The notes under the pieces: model-generated
Seen by the model: the letters and a program-made list of their open reading frames with translations, nothing else
Databases searched by the model: none
Told to the model about the DNA's origin: nothing
Shown: in pieces, positions 43,647 through 53,382 of the stretch
Layout of the letters: every line of letters starts with the position of its first letter
How positions within the stretch are numbered: position 1 is the first letter of the stretch
DNA from: Lentihominibacter hominis
Lineage (GTDB): Bacteria > Bacillota > Clostridia > Peptostreptococcales > Anaerovoracaceae
Reading direction: 5' to 3'
Assembly: GCF_014385065.1 (NCBI RefSeq)
Contig: NZ_JACRTA010000001.1
Location: forward strand, 620,001-684,000
DNA: 64,000 nucleotides
Made by a program: the position numbers and the translations under genes

Positions 43647-44198
43647 TTATCTGAGCTCATCTATTCCCATATTGGCAAGCTCATCAGCTCTGTTGTTTTT
43701 AGCTGTAACATATGTAAAATCATCATAAGAAAATTCACTGCCGTTCCATTGGATAAACTTAGAGTAAAGCTTATCAAAATCCACAGATTTGCTGTCTAAA
43801 TTAACATGACCTTTAACCCTGTAAAATGATATAGTATGTCGCTGAGTATATGGTATAAGCTGTTTCCACAGATCCTGATTCTCCACGTTTTTTTTCGCCG
43901 ATGTCTTCCAGCCGTTTTTCTGCCATACCTCATACCACTTTTTTCGAAAACAATCCATCAGATAACTGCTGTCAGAAAACACATGTATTATCTGCCCTTC
44001 CTTTTTTACAGCCTTAAAGGCCTCTAAAAGAGCTGTCATTTCCATTCTGTTGTTAGTGGTATTACGTTCACTTCCATAAATCTCCTTACATGCTGTACCG
44101 AATTCCATGACTGCTCCCCAGCCTCCCAGATTTTCATCATTCTGATTGCCTGAGCAGCCTCCGTCCGTATATATCCTCAAGATTTTATCATCCCTCAT
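43647..44198 (-). CDS. Ribonuclease H (type I)
   Basis: The 183-residue protein shows the RNase HI active site: IYTDGGCSGNQND (first Asp), NRMEMTALLEA (Glu), VFSDSSYLMD (second Asp), and a late NNRADELAN segment (last Asp). The His loop region reads RVKGHVNLDS and there is an insertion of about 30 residues after it (YSKFIQWNGSEFSYDDFTY). It degrades RNA in RNA-DNA hybrids. Start follows AAAGGAG. Single gene divergent from the walJ-like gene. Confidence 0.92.
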   Translation of the reverse strand: MRDDKILRIYTDGGCSGNQNDENLGGWGAVMEFGTACKEIYGSERNTTNNRMEMTALLEAFKAVKKEGQIIHVFSDSSYLMDCFRKKWYEVWQKNGWKTSAKKNVENQDLWKQLIPYTQRHTISFYRVKGHVNLDSKSVDFDKLYSKFIQWNGSEFSYDDFTYVTAKNNRADELANMGIDELR

Positions 44199-44332
44199 TT
44201 TAACGTCTCCTTTTTCCTATGATATAAAATCTATCATATCATCCCTTATGTGTCCATGTCTATATATAGTACAAATTGACATTTTCGGTCCTTTGGAGTA
44301 TCTTAATATAGTAAAGGAGACCGGAAATACAT

Positions 44333-45127
44333 ATGTCATTAAAATTTTGTTCACTTGCCAGCGGAAGCAGCGGTAACTGTTACCTAATAAAAAACGATTC
44401 AGCAGCCCTGATTATAGATGCAGGAATCTCCGGAAAAAAAATACTGCAAGGGCTGGATGATACCAATACTCCTCACGAATATGCAAAAGGACTTCTCATA
44501 ACCCATGAACATACCGATCATGTGAAAAGTGTATCCGTCCTGTCAAAAAAACTGCCGGGTCTGTCAGTCTATGCAAACCAAGGAACATGGGGAGGCATCA
44601 AAAAACCTGTGGCTCCCACTCAGCAGAGAATTTTTCGCACCGGAGAAGATTTTTACATAGAGGACTTTATGATACGGCCTTTCTCCATACCTCACGATGC
44701 AACAGATCCTGTTGGATTTTCCATATATCATGAAAATAAACAAATAAGCATCGTTACAGATGTAGGTTATATAACAGATAGTATATTTGATGAAATAATA
44801 GATGCGGATCTTCTTCTTCTTGAGGCCAATCACGAAAAAGAAATACTGCTCATGGGAAGATATCCATACCCTCTAAAACACAGGATCCTGGGAGAAACAG
44901 GCCATCTTTCCAATGTCTCGGCAGGAGAATGCCTGTGTCGCCTTGCCTCGGCAAATCCTAAAGAACGTCAGATCCTCCTGGGACATCTCAGCCATGAAAA
45001 CAACGATCCGGCGGTAGCCCTTCTTACAGTAAAAAATACACTTATGGAAAAAAACATCATCCCGGGAAACCAGCTGAAACTGGGAATAGCCATGCGAGAC
45101 TGTCTCAGCTATATGTATGAGGTATAA
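44333..45127 (+). CDS. MBL-fold hydrolase of the WalJ/YycJ family
   Basis: The 264-residue protein begins FCSLASGSSGNCYLI, a hallmark of YycJ proteins. It carries the metal site THEHTDH and later HDATDPVGFSI and EANHEKEIL, and a final LGHLSHENND. B. subtilis WalJ is linked to cell-wall and DNA-repair coordination and may be an exonuclease. The adjacent rlmH gene, two bases on, is a common neighbour. Start follows AAAGGAG. Confidence 0.92.
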   Translation: MSLKFCSLASGSSGNCYLIKNDSAALIIDAGISGKKILQGLDDTNTPHEYAKGLLITHEHTDHVKSVSVLSKKLPGLSVYANQGTWGGIKKPVAPTQQRIFRTGEDFYIEDFMIRPFSIPHDATDPVGFSIYHENKQISIVTDVGYITDSIFDEIIDADLLLLEANHEKEILLMGRYPYPLKHRILGETGHLSNVSAGECLCRLASANPKERQILLGHLSHENNDPAVALLTVKNTLMEKNIIPGNQLKLGIAMRDCLSYMYEV

Positions 45128-45129
45128 TA

Positions 45130-45609
45130 ATGAATATATCAATATTAACAGTAGGAAAACTAAAAGAAAAATACTGGCGAAGCGCAGCAGAAGAATATTC
45201 AAAAAGACTGAACAAATATTGCCGTCTACAGATAACAGAAATTAAAGAAAATCCTCTTCGAAACAATCCGTCACAGGCTGACGAAGATGCGGTGAAAACT
45301 GCAGAAGGAAGAGATATTCTCGATAAAATAAAGCCCTCAGACTACGTGATAACACTGGAAATCAACGGTACTGCTCTATCATCCACACAACTCGCCGCCT
45401 GTATGGAGAATCTGGCAGTTACAGGAAAAAGCAGCATAGTTTTTATCATCGGAGGGTCTCTCGGTCTTTCAAAACAAGTCAGCGACCGAGCTGATCTCAA
45501 ACTGTCCTTCTCAGCTATGACATTTCCCCATCAGATGATGAGAATAATTCTTCTGGAGCAGATCTACAGAAGTTTTAAGATCATAAAAAATGAAACGTAT
45601 CACAAATAA
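45130..45609 (+). CDS. rlmH: 23S rRNA (pseudouridine-1915-N3)-methyltransferase RlmH
   Basis: The 159-residue SPOUT methyltransferase is full length: ISILTVGKLKEKYW at the start, then LEINGTALSS, the knot loop VFIIGGSLGLSKQV and MTFPHQMMRIILLEQIYR, ending in NETYHK. It methylates a pseudouridine in the ribosomal decoding-adjacent helix 69. It follows the walJ-like gene and its stop codon lies within a terminator hairpin. Confidence 0.97.
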   Translation: MNISILTVGKLKEKYWRSAAEEYSKRLNKYCRLQITEIKENPLRNNPSQADEDAVKTAEGRDILDKIKPSDYVITLEINGTALSSTQLAACMENLAVTGKSSIVFIIGGSLGLSKQVSDRADLKLSFSAMTFPHQMMRIILLEQIYRSFKIIKNETYHK

Positions 45610-45623
45610 TACGTTTCTGTTTT
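45592..45623 (+). terminator. Terminator straddling the rlmH stop codon
   Basis: GAAACGTAT (45592-45600) pairs perfectly with ATACGTTTC (45609-45617), followed by GTTTTTT. The stop codon (45607-45609) lies at the loop. Confidence 0.85.
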
Positions 45624-45667
45624 TTATTATGCAAAGATATCCTCTCAGAAAATATGATACATATTTT

Positions 45668-46846
45668 CTATTTTAAATGCTTTCTCCTATATACAGGATC
45701 ATGTTCAAGAAGATCTATAGTCTTATTCATTACACCCGGATCATACATGGATTCCATCAAAAGTCTGGTCTCCTTCAGACTTTCAGTCATCTCTTCTTCG
45801 CTCTTTATCTTCAAAACTCTTCTGTATTCATACATAAGTTTTTGACCTGAAACATCCCCTTCGGCAAGAGCTGCCACAGCCGCGTCAGCGGCAGCTTTAG
45901 CCGATTCGGCTGCAACAGAAAGCCCATCGTTTTCCAAAGGCATTGACAAAGCAGCCGAATCCCCTATCATCATAAATCCATCGCCGGCCTTATGTATGCC
46001 ATAGCTTATATCATTAACTCTTCCGCCTTCCCATGGGCTTATCTGACGAGCAGTCGCAAACATAGCCGATATCTTATGTGTCCTGCTGACCCACTCAGAA
46101 AAAATCTTTGCCGCTTCAGTATTATCAAAAGCGTCTCTTCCGTGAATCATCATTCCCACATTGCACAGACCTTCTCTAACTCCGTCTCTGCCCACAGGCA
46201 TCACCCAGAAATATCCTGCTCCCAAAAGACTTGAAAAAGCAAACACACCATAAGCTTCATACTGATCCTTTGCCAGTCCTCTGTCGAGCTTCACACCTTT
46301 AAAATATGCCCGACGTCCCGTCCATATACCATATGGTTTTTCTTTCATGATTCCCATGGCTCCGGCAACAGAAGATAAGGATCCATCAGCTCCAATAAGA
46401 ATCTTGCTTCTTATACGGAGATCCTCTCCCCTGTATCTGACTTTCACACCGGTAACAGCAGACTTTTCTTTCATCACATCTGTAATATTGCAGCTTTGTC
46501 TCAGTTCAGCTCCATGTCTCACGGCGGTATCAACAAGAAGCTTATCAAGATCATATCGAGAAGCACAGTAACATTCAAAGGGTATCAACGTTTCGCATCC
46601 ACTGTCACTTATAAGTTTAAGGTTTCTTATACATGTGCTCATAGCATCCAGCTCTTTAACCGCTCCCAAAACACCCATATGATAAACAAGCCCTTCACAC
46701 TGCATATCGCCGCAGGCCTTATCTCTGGGGAAGATATCCTTATCCAGAAGCAACACGTCCACCCCCGCTCTTGCAAGATATGATGCACATATAGATCCCG
46801 CAGGACCTGCCCCTGCTATTATCACTTCTCTCTCTGCGAAAGCCAT
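45668..46846 (-). CDS. Geranylgeranyl-reductase-family flavoprotein
   Basis: The 392-residue FAD enzyme has the GxGxxG fold (VIIAGAGPAGSICASYLARA), the family's early RDKACGD motif, a second flavin motif GADGSLSSVAGAMGI and the late GDSAALSMPLENDGL. Geranylgeranyl reductases use FAD and ferredoxin or NADPH to saturate isoprenoid double bonds. A Clostridial role in menaquinone or lipid is not established. It starts two bases after the 924-residue flavoprotein, whose iron-sulfur and NAD(P)-like domains could supply electrons. Substrate unknown. Confidence 0.88.
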   Translation of the reverse strand: MAFAEREVIIAGAGPAGSICASYLARAGVDVLLLDKDIFPRDKACGDMQCEGLVYHMGVLGAVKELDAMSTCIRNLKLISDSGCETLIPFECYCASRYDLDKLLVDTAVRHGAELRQSCNITDVMKEKSAVTGVKVRYRGEDLRIRSKILIGADGSLSSVAGAMGIMKEKPYGIWTGRRAYFKGVKLDRGLAKDQYEAYGVFAFSSLLGAGYFWVMPVGRDGVREGLCNVGMMIHGRDAFDNTEAAKIFSEWVSRTHKISAMFATARQISPWEGGRVNDISYGIHKAGDGFMMIGDSAALSMPLENDGLSVAAESAKAAADAAVAALAEGDVSGQKLMYEYRRVLKIKSEEEMTESLKETRLLMESMYDPGVMNKTIDLLEHDPVYRRKHLK

Positions 46847-46848
46847 CT

Positions 46849-49623
46849 CTATGCCTCCTCCTTTACAGCTTTTAATGTTATAGCATTAACAGGACATACC
46901 CGGACGCATACTCCGCATCCCATACATCTTTCCGAGGCCGCTTTGCGGTATCCGCAGGACAGACATCTTGATGCTTCCACAGCCGCCTGCTCTCTGCTCA
47001 AAAGTTTCCTTCCCGCCTCAAAACCGGGCTGTACGAAAGACTTTCCTTCAAATATATCATATTGTACGGAAGCTCCTGACAAGACTTCACTGGTATTTCT
47101 AAACTTTCCATTTGCCGGAAAATCACAAGACTTAAGAAAACTTTCCACTGCCGCTGCTCCTGCATGCCCTGCTTCCACAGAGCTCATATCAAAATCACCT
47201 ATGGCGAAAACCCCATAGACGCTTGTGATCAGCCGCTCATCAACCTGTATATATCCATTCGAATCTATATCCAGCCCCGGATTCGCCGCTTTTACAGCCT
47301 CAGTATCCGGTTTTGCACTGTCTCCCAAAACCAGAGTATCACAAGGTATATCTATGATTATATCACGTTCGATAACCCTGCACTTAACTCCTGAAATTTT
47401 TCCGTCTGTCTGATCTATAGCTGTCAGTTCCACGCCTGTCACCAAATTAACACCTTCATCAAGAGCCGCAGCTACAGAAGCAACACTTGCTTTGAGCTTT
47501 CCTTTGCTCATTGGAGCAAGCACCGTTACCTGCTCACATACTTCTCTCAGCAGTCTGGCAATATCAAACGTCAATTCATCGCTTCCGGTAACCAACATCC
47601 TTACGCCTTCAATTTTTTCGTGGTTCATAAGCTTTCCCATCAAAGAAACCACTTCAAAAACCCCTCTGCATTCTGCATTCTCCATTTGTGGTTTCACGCC
47701 GCAGGATTCTCCGATAGCAAACAACACTGCCTGATATCCCATAGAAAACAGCTTATCTATATTAGGACTGAAACCAGCTGCGATATCACATATAACCTCT
47801 ATACCCGAATCAGCTACCTTTCTGAGCTCCCTGTCTAACAGTTCCTTATCTATGCGTTTTTCGGAAGAAAGCCACTTATAGTGACCTCCCAGAGACGAGT
47901 ATTTTTCAAAGATTGAAGGAGCATACCCTGCTTCTGCCAACTCTATTGCCGCAGTTATTCCTGATATTCCTCCGCCTATTATAGCTACTTTTCTTTTTTG
48001 ATCCTGAAAACTCTCTTTATATGTAAACACAGGCATGTCCTCTTTTATCCCGGCTGCCCGCAGTACAGTAAGAATATCCTCTGCAAACCCCGGCTCAATA
48101 TGATCCAAATCATCTTCCTTTATGGCTTTTTCAAACTGTGGCACTATTCTCTGTATATTTTCGGCATATATTACGGAACTATGGGGAGCATTTTTTATAA
48201 TATTTTCCTGCGCTCTTATCTGCATGCCATTGAGCATCCCCATTATCTCAGAAGCTGCGGCACGTCCTGATGCCATAGCCTCCGCCACCGATCTGTTTTC
48301 AAAACAAGCCTCTCCACATGCGAATACCATTGGCTTATTAGTTCTGTATCTATCGTCAACTTTTATCTTACCGTTAGGATATGTCTCCATATTTCCTATT
48401 TTTTCAACACTGCATTTTTGTCCTATGGCAAATACTACAGTATCACAGAATACATTAAATTCACTGCCCTTAACTCCATGAGGCCTAAGTCTGCCGCTTT
48501 CATCAGGAAAATATTCCACCTTGATAAATTCTACAGCCTTTACCCGGCTTCCCTCTTTAATTATCTGTTTAGGTCCGATCATAGGCCTGAAATCCACACC
48601 TTCCTCTGCAAACGCCTTAAGATCGTCTTCACAGATCTGAAGACTGTCGGCTCTATCCATAGAGGCGCATATAACTTCTTTTCCGAGACGTCTTAAAGCC
48701 CTCGATATGACGGCTGCCAGTTCACCGCCTCCGATAACCGTTATAGTATCTCCCAGCTCTATTCCTTCTTTTTCGCCTCCGTTTATCTGCCTCATCAGAT
48801 TGACTCCATCATAAACCATCTCGGCATCAGAGCCGGGCAAAGATACCTTTACACCTGAGGAAGCACCTGCTGCTATGAGACATGCGCTGAATCCCTCATT
48901 CCAGATATCTTCTAACATATATCGGGAGCCGATCTCACAATCATACCTGACTTCTATACTATCAGAAAGTATTCTCTCAATCTCTGATTTAAGCATAGTT
49001 TTGTTAAGGCGAAACTCAAGAATGCCCCAGTTAAGAGCTCCTCCAAGTCTGCTGTCCTTTTCAAATATGGTAACCGCATATCCCGCCTTGGCCAATTCAA
49101 AAGCAGCGGTCAAGCCTGCCGCTCCTCCTCCGATAACTGCGATTCTTTCATCAAAACGTCTTATATATTTATACGGTTTTGTATCAGTTCTACTCAATAT
49201 GTAACCTTCCAGCGCTCTCATATTCAAAGGCTCTTCCGATATATACTTCAATCTGCAGTTATCTTGACAGCTCTGACTGCATATAGAAGCACATACCCAC
49301 GGCATAGGATTCTTTTCATCTATAAGATTATATGCTTCTTTGAGATCTCCGCTCTCCACAAGCCCGGCCACAGCCTGGGGAGATATTCCAAGCGGACACC
49401 CTTGTTTACATCCTGCCTCAACCGACAATTTCAAAGCTTCACCAAAAGCTCTCTTCTCCGTATATTTATTTCCCCCACAGTCCGGAAACATGCAGCATAC
49501 AGTTTTTCTATATTCTTCAATAGCTCCGGTCGGACATATATTGCTACAGTTTCCACAGTTGACACATAATTTAGAATTTACTGCAGCCTCCGTTCTTTTA
49601 TCTATAGTTAAATTAAATTCCAT
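46849..49623 (-). CDS. 924-aa double GltD-like flavoprotein with N- and C-terminal ferredoxin domains
   Basis: The layout is unusual. Residues 20-30 bind a [4Fe-4S] cluster (CVNCGNCSNIC). Residues 72-123 show the GltD N-terminal iron-sulfur cysteines (GCKQGCP, CASICSQSCQDNC). The first FAD fold starts at ~161 (IAVIGGGAAGLTAAFELAKA) with an NAD(P) fold near TVIGGGELAAVI. A second FAD fold follows around residue 545 (VAIIGGGISGITAAIELAEA), with a degenerate nucleotide region (LVTGSDELTFDIARLL). The C-terminus holds CLSCGYRKAASERCMGCGVCVRVCP. It looks like two GltD modules in tandem, the second probably without NAD(P) binding. It is the middle gene of a three-gene operon. Confidence 0.93.
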   Translation of the reverse strand: MEFNLTIDKRTEAAVNSKLCVNCGNCSNICPTGAIEEYRKTVCCMFPDCGGNKYTEKRAFGEALKLSVEAGCKQGCPLGISPQAVAGLVESGDLKEAYNLIDEKNPMPWVCASICSQSCQDNCRLKYISEEPLNMRALEGYILSRTDTKPYKYIRRFDERIAVIGGGAAGLTAAFELAKAGYAVTIFEKDSRLGGALNWGILEFRLNKTMLKSEIERILSDSIEVRYDCEIGSRYMLEDIWNEGFSACLIAAGASSGVKVSLPGSDAEMVYDGVNLMRQINGGEKEGIELGDTITVIGGGELAAVISRALRRLGKEVICASMDRADSLQICEDDLKAFAEEGVDFRPMIGPKQIIKEGSRVKAVEFIKVEYFPDESGRLRPHGVKGSEFNVFCDTVVFAIGQKCSVEKIGNMETYPNGKIKVDDRYRTNKPMVFACGEACFENRSVAEAMASGRAAASEIMGMLNGMQIRAQENIIKNAPHSSVIYAENIQRIVPQFEKAIKEDDLDHIEPGFAEDILTVLRAAGIKEDMPVFTYKESFQDQKRKVAIIGGGISGITAAIELAEAGYAPSIFEKYSSLGGHYKWLSSEKRIDKELLDRELRKVADSGIEVICDIAAGFSPNIDKLFSMGYQAVLFAIGESCGVKPQMENAECRGVFEVVSLMGKLMNHEKIEGVRMLVTGSDELTFDIARLLREVCEQVTVLAPMSKGKLKASVASVAAALDEGVNLVTGVELTAIDQTDGKISGVKCRVIERDIIIDIPCDTLVLGDSAKPDTEAVKAANPGLDIDSNGYIQVDERLITSVYGVFAIGDFDMSSVEAGHAGAAAVESFLKSCDFPANGKFRNTSEVLSGASVQYDIFEGKSFVQPGFEAGRKLLSREQAAVEASRCLSCGYRKAASERCMGCGVCVRVCPVNAITLKAVKEEA

Positions 49624-49646
49624 GATTTCCTCCCGTCTGCCATATA

Positions 49647-50021
49647 TCAGGAAATTTCCAGAGCCGCCAATTCATCACTGAGCTCAAAGCACATTTCCGC
49701 AGGCAGAATATCCTTTATCATAGCTGCCATGGCATCTGCCGTAATTTGCCTCAGCTCATTTCCGACTATCCATCTTTTACACAAACGTATATATCCATAA
49801 TCTCTCATACCATTCCATCTGAAATGTACATTTCTTTGAGCCATTACGAAAATCAGTCTGGATGTTCCGATCCATTCCAGCTCCTCATCAAGATATCTCA
49901 TCTCCGGGCTGTCTGTATAGTTATGATCGAATTCCTCATTCACCCTATTTATATATTTTTCTATGGCCTTCAGCCGTCTCTGCCCTTTGCGGCCTTCATA
50001 AACGCTTTGTTCAGCAGCCAT
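49647..50021 (-). CDS. Hypothetical 124-aa protein of the redox operon
   Basis: The start follows AAGGAGGT and the next gene begins 23 bases after the stop, so this is the first gene of the flavoprotein operon. The mostly helical protein has charged N-terminal helices (RRLKAIEKYINRVNEEFDH), a segment EWIGTSRLIFVMAQRNVHFR and GYIRLCKRWIVGN, with two cysteines far apart. No family is recognised. It might be a regulator or small assembly partner for the 924-residue protein. Confidence 0.8.
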   Translation of the reverse strand: MAAEQSVYEGRKGQRRLKAIEKYINRVNEEFDHNYTDSPEMRYLDEELEWIGTSRLIFVMAQRNVHFRWNGMRDYGYIRLCKRWIVGNELRQITADAMAAMIKDILPAEMCFELSDELAALEIS

Positions 50022-50193
50022 GACGGCACCTCCTTCTGCTCATTAACTGTAATTCCGACAAATATTATACCACGGGCTTTATCCCATGTTCAATATACCC
50101 ATCGGAACAATATACTCTGACGGTGCCGAATTATTTTGCTGCCAAGATGATAAACATATGAATTCACTTAACTGCTTCGCCTATTCTCCGGTT

Positions 50194-51336
50194 TCATCTG
50201 CCTGCCGCAATCTCCGCCGCTGCTGCAATGGTCTCTTCTATCTCTTTTTCCGTGGTATAAATACTCGGACATAATCTGACACATCCTGTTTTCTCTGTCC
50301 CTATAGTTTCATGAGCCGCACCGCTGCAATGAAATCCTGCTCTTACAGCAATACCATACCTGTTATTAAATACGTCAGCTACTTCTTCACAATCTATCCC
50401 ATGTATATTCATAGCGACTACAGCAGTCTTCTCATAAGTATCTTCAGGTCCGTAAAGCTCTATACCCGGTATTTCGGAAAGCCCTCTTTGGAGTTTTTCT
50501 GTAAGCCTGCGTTCATGCTCCTCTATCACATCTATACCAAGCTTTGAAATCACACGTACCGCTGCTCCCAATGCGATTATTCCGGGACTGTTTACTGTTC
50601 CCGCCTCATATCCTTCGGGAAAATCCACAGGCTGCTCGAGATCCTTTGATCTGCTCCCTGTTCCCCCATCCAGAAAAGGCGCCATATAAATGCCCTCCCT
50701 TACATACAAAAATCCTGTCCCCTGTGGTCCGAGAAGGCCTTTATGTCCCGGAGCCGCAAGAATATCTATGTGTTGTTTTTTTACATCTATATCCATATGA
50801 CCTGCGCCCTGTGCTCCATCTACCATGAATAATATCCCATTCCTAAGAGCCAGTCTCCCTGTTTCTTCTACAGGCATTTTCGTCCCTGTAACATTGGAGG
50901 CTGCAGTCATCACTATTAATCTTGTCCTTGGCGTTATCTCCTTTTTTACATCATTCACAGACAGCCTTCCTGCCTTGTCACATTTTACTGTACTTACTTT
51001 TACGCCATTTTGTTTTAGGCTATGTAGCGGTCTGAGTACTGAATTATGCTCCATTGATGTTGTTATCACATGATCTCCCGGCAAAAGCACTCCTTTCAGT
51101 GCCATATTTATAGATTCCGTACAGTTCTTGGTAAAAACTATCCTTCCCGGATTCTCTATATTAAAAAGCCGCGCTACAGACAGACGAGTCTTAAAAATCT
51201 CCTGCGCTGTTCTTGCAGCCATAAAATGTCCCGCCCTTCCGGGATTGGCACAATAATTAACTGTTACATCCATAATTGTCTCCGATACTTCAGGGGGTTT
51301 CGGATATGATGTCGCCCCGTTATCCAGATAAATCAT
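50194..51336 (-). CDS. Class V aminotransferase (cysteine desulfurase/SufS-like)
   Basis: The 380-residue PLP enzyme begins MIYLDNGATSYPKPPEV and has TSMEHNSVLRPL, the DGAQGAGH loop, the PLP lysine in AAPGHKGLLGPQGTG and the active Cys region RAGFHCSGAAH. It resembles cysteine desulfurase/selenocysteine lyase family proteins that release sulfur. It lies 172 bases before the flavoprotein operon on the same strand. No iscU or sufU is nearby, so sulfur acceptor is unknown. Start follows GGAGGT. Confidence 0.92.
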   Translation of the reverse strand: MIYLDNGATSYPKPPEVSETIMDVTVNYCANPGRAGHFMAARTAQEIFKTRLSVARLFNIENPGRIVFTKNCTESINMALKGVLLPGDHVITTSMEHNSVLRPLHSLKQNGVKVSTVKCDKAGRLSVNDVKKEITPRTRLIVMTAASNVTGTKMPVEETGRLALRNGILFMVDGAQGAGHMDIDVKKQHIDILAAPGHKGLLGPQGTGFLYVREGIYMAPFLDGGTGSRSKDLEQPVDFPEGYEAGTVNSPGIIALGAAVRVISKLGIDVIEEHERRLTEKLQRGLSEIPGIELYGPEDTYEKTAVVAMNIHGIDCEEVADVFNNRYGIAVRAGFHCSGAAHETIGTEKTGCVRLCPSIYTTEKEIEETIAAAAEIAAGR

Positions 51337-51353
51337 CTACATACCTCCGCAAT

Positions 51354-51401
51354 AAAAAGAAAAAAAATATAGGCTACGGTATCTATTCCATAACCTATAT
51401 T
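51354..51401 (-). terminator. Intrinsic terminator after the DUF362 gene
   Basis: On the minus strand AATATAGG with TATGG pairs with CCGTA and CCTATATT (arms 51366-51401), followed by eight T, C and more T. It separates the DUF362 operon from the desulfurase gene. Confidence 0.88.
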
Positions 51402-51434
51402 AAGATATGCGCCTTTAATAACTTTTGTTCTGAT

Positions 51435-52664
51435 CTAAACTTTCCAGTTGCGGTCCATGATCCTTGCAAGAAGTGATTTTTTCACTGTAATGGCTTCTTC
51501 GGGACACATTTCCTGACAGCAGTAACATTTTATACATCTGTCATAATTATACACAGCCGCAGGCTTCCCCTTCTTTGCCTTCTTCACATAAATAGCTTTA
51601 CCTTCTACGGGGCATGCATTGACACATATGCCGCACCCTATACATCTCTCTGTTTTGACCACTGGCTTTTTTTCAAGCAGAGGTCTCAAAAATCTTATGG
51701 GCTTCAGCATTCCTCTATATTCAGTGCTTCTCTGAACGTTAAACGACCTGTCGCCATATTCTTTGACAGCCTCCTCTATAGTCATCTGTCCATTTTCACT
51801 TATTATATTCAAGTTTTGCCATGAACCTACACCCTGCTCCATCCCGCTCACATTTGTGGGAACTAGTTCCGGTTTAAGATCTACAAGATAACAAAACACT
51901 GCATCCAATGCCACGGGATCCTGTGAAACCATTATAACATTCATAGCTTTAGGAGTTCCGGATTGAGGGCCATTTCCTTCCATAGCTACTATACCATCCA
52001 TTATATGAAGCTTAGGTTTCACAAGATTATTGAGATCAGCTATCATCTTTGCGAAAACTTCTGCCGTAGCAAATCTGGCATGAGATGCTCCCTTATTTAT
52101 TCCATACACACAGCCGAAAGTGTTTTTCACAGCTCCTGTGATACGTTCAAGCTGATGGGTCTTCATTTTACAAATATTAATTATTCCGTCAGCTTTTACA
52201 ACTTCATCGCACAGTATAAATCTGTCGGCTGCTCTTCCTTTCGGAAAGTCCACCTGAATACCGCTTTCAAAATTCCCCAGAGGTATATCCATAGCATCAG
52301 CCGCCTCTTTTATTCCACATTCTTCTGCTACTTTTTCTACTTTTATCATAGGATTCCCCGGCGAATCACCATATTTCAGATTATTATATCCATTTTTTCG
52401 AAGAAGGCTTCCTACAGCTTTAAAGACTGCAGGGTGCGTGGTGCAGGCTTTATCGGGGGATGTCTTTGCAAGAAGGTTCGGTTTCATTATTATACGGCTT
52501 TCCCGGCTCAAAGCCTTCTCTCCGCTTGAAAGTATACTTTCAAGCCCTCCCAAAAGCTCAACTGCTCTAAAAACCGCCGCCTCTACACTTCGTTCCTCAT
52601 ACGTGTCACATCTTACGACAGCTACCTTCGAAGATACAGCGATTGTATTTTTTTCTGTTGCCAT
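51435..52664 (-). CDS. DUF362 protein with two 4Fe-4S ferredoxin clusters
   Basis: The ATG at 52664 fits the GGGAG site better than one two codons upstream. The 409-residue protein has the DUF362 core (IIMKPNLLAKTSPDKACTTH, MKTHQLERITGAVKNTFGCV, DGIVAMEGNGPQSG) and a C-terminal dicluster ferredoxin (CIGCGICVNACP, CIKCYCCQEMCP). Family members are uncharacterised iron-sulfur oxidoreductase-like proteins. It follows the SanA-like gene by 13 bases. It probably shuttles low-potential electrons; partner unknown. Confidence 0.9.
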   Translation of the reverse strand: MATEKNTIAVSSKVAVVRCDTYEERSVEAAVFRAVELLGGLESILSSGEKALSRESRIIMKPNLLAKTSPDKACTTHPAVFKAVGSLLRKNGYNNLKYGDSPGNPMIKVEKVAEECGIKEAADAMDIPLGNFESGIQVDFPKGRAADRFILCDEVVKADGIINICKMKTHQLERITGAVKNTFGCVYGINKGASHARFATAEVFAKMIADLNNLVKPKLHIMDGIVAMEGNGPQSGTPKAMNVIMVSQDPVALDAVFCYLVDLKPELVPTNVSGMEQGVGSWQNLNIISENGQMTIEEAVKEYGDRSFNVQRSTEYRGMLKPIRFLRPLLEKKPVVKTERCIGCGICVNACPVEGKAIYVKKAKKGKPAAVYNYDRCIKCYCCQEMCPEEAITVKKSLLARIMDRNWKV

Positions 52665-52677
52665 AATCATACTCCCA

Positions 52678-53382
52678 TCAATCTGAAATAGGTACGGCGT
52701 CTCCTAAAAATGTAGGCTGGGGTTTGAATATCCATTTTACAAAATCCTTATCCCGTGCCATCACTTCCCTTACCTCACGTTTTTCCTGTCCCGAATATGT
52801 GTACTGATCAGAAGCCGCTCCCATCGCTTCTATCCCCATTCTCTTACATCCATACAAGGTCCGGTAGAGATGATAAGTCTGAGTCACTACAATCATACTG
52901 TCCACTTTGAAAATATAATTCGCTCTGTAGACAGATTCATATGTGGAAAACCCCGCATGATCAAGAAAAATATCTTCTTCTGCAACTCCCGCCTTCATAA
53001 CATAGTTTTTCATAGCCTGGACCTCGTTATACACCATCTGCCCATTATCACCGGAAAGCAAAAGCTTAGGCGCTACTCCCTTATGATACAAGTCTATCGC
53101 TGTATCCAGCCTGTCTTCCAAAATAGAACTTGGAGTTCCATCTGCATTTACAGAAGCCCCAAGCACCAGTATACAGTCAGGCTCTATACTCTTCATCTTG
53201 CTGATTTCCTGATCTGTAGCAGTATCATCAGGCTGTTCGAACACTGCGGCTATATCAGACTGAGTGCTTTTGATCACGTAAAAATTCAGTCCTATGATAA
53301 CGATAACTGAAATTATAATTATTTTTATCAATGTAAAAAGCACCCTTGACGGCATGCTCTTCTTTCTATCTTTTCTGCTCAT
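52678..53382 (-). CDS. SanA/YdcF-like DUF218 membrane protein
   Basis: The 234-residue protein has a basic tail and one N-terminal helix (LIKIIIISVIVIIGLNFYVI), then a DUF218 domain: PDCILVLGASVNADGTPSS, KLLLSGDNGQMVYNEVQAMK, DHAGFSTYESVYRA, VVTQTYHLYRTLYGCKRMG. SanA is tied to envelope barrier function and vancomycin sensitivity; the wider family includes ElyC and SapB. No strong ribosome site precedes the ATG. It is operonic with the DUF362 gene. Confidence 0.9.
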   Translation of the reverse strand: MSRKDRKKSMPSRVLFTLIKIIIISVIVIIGLNFYVIKSTQSDIAAVFEQPDDTATDQEISKMKSIEPDCILVLGASVNADGTPSSILEDRLDTAIDLYHKGVAPKLLLSGDNGQMVYNEVQAMKNYVMKAGVAEEDIFLDHAGFSTYESVYRANYIFKVDSMIVVTQTYHLYRTLYGCKRMGIEAMGAASDQYTYSGQEKREVREVMARDKDFVKWIFKPQPTFLGDAVPISD

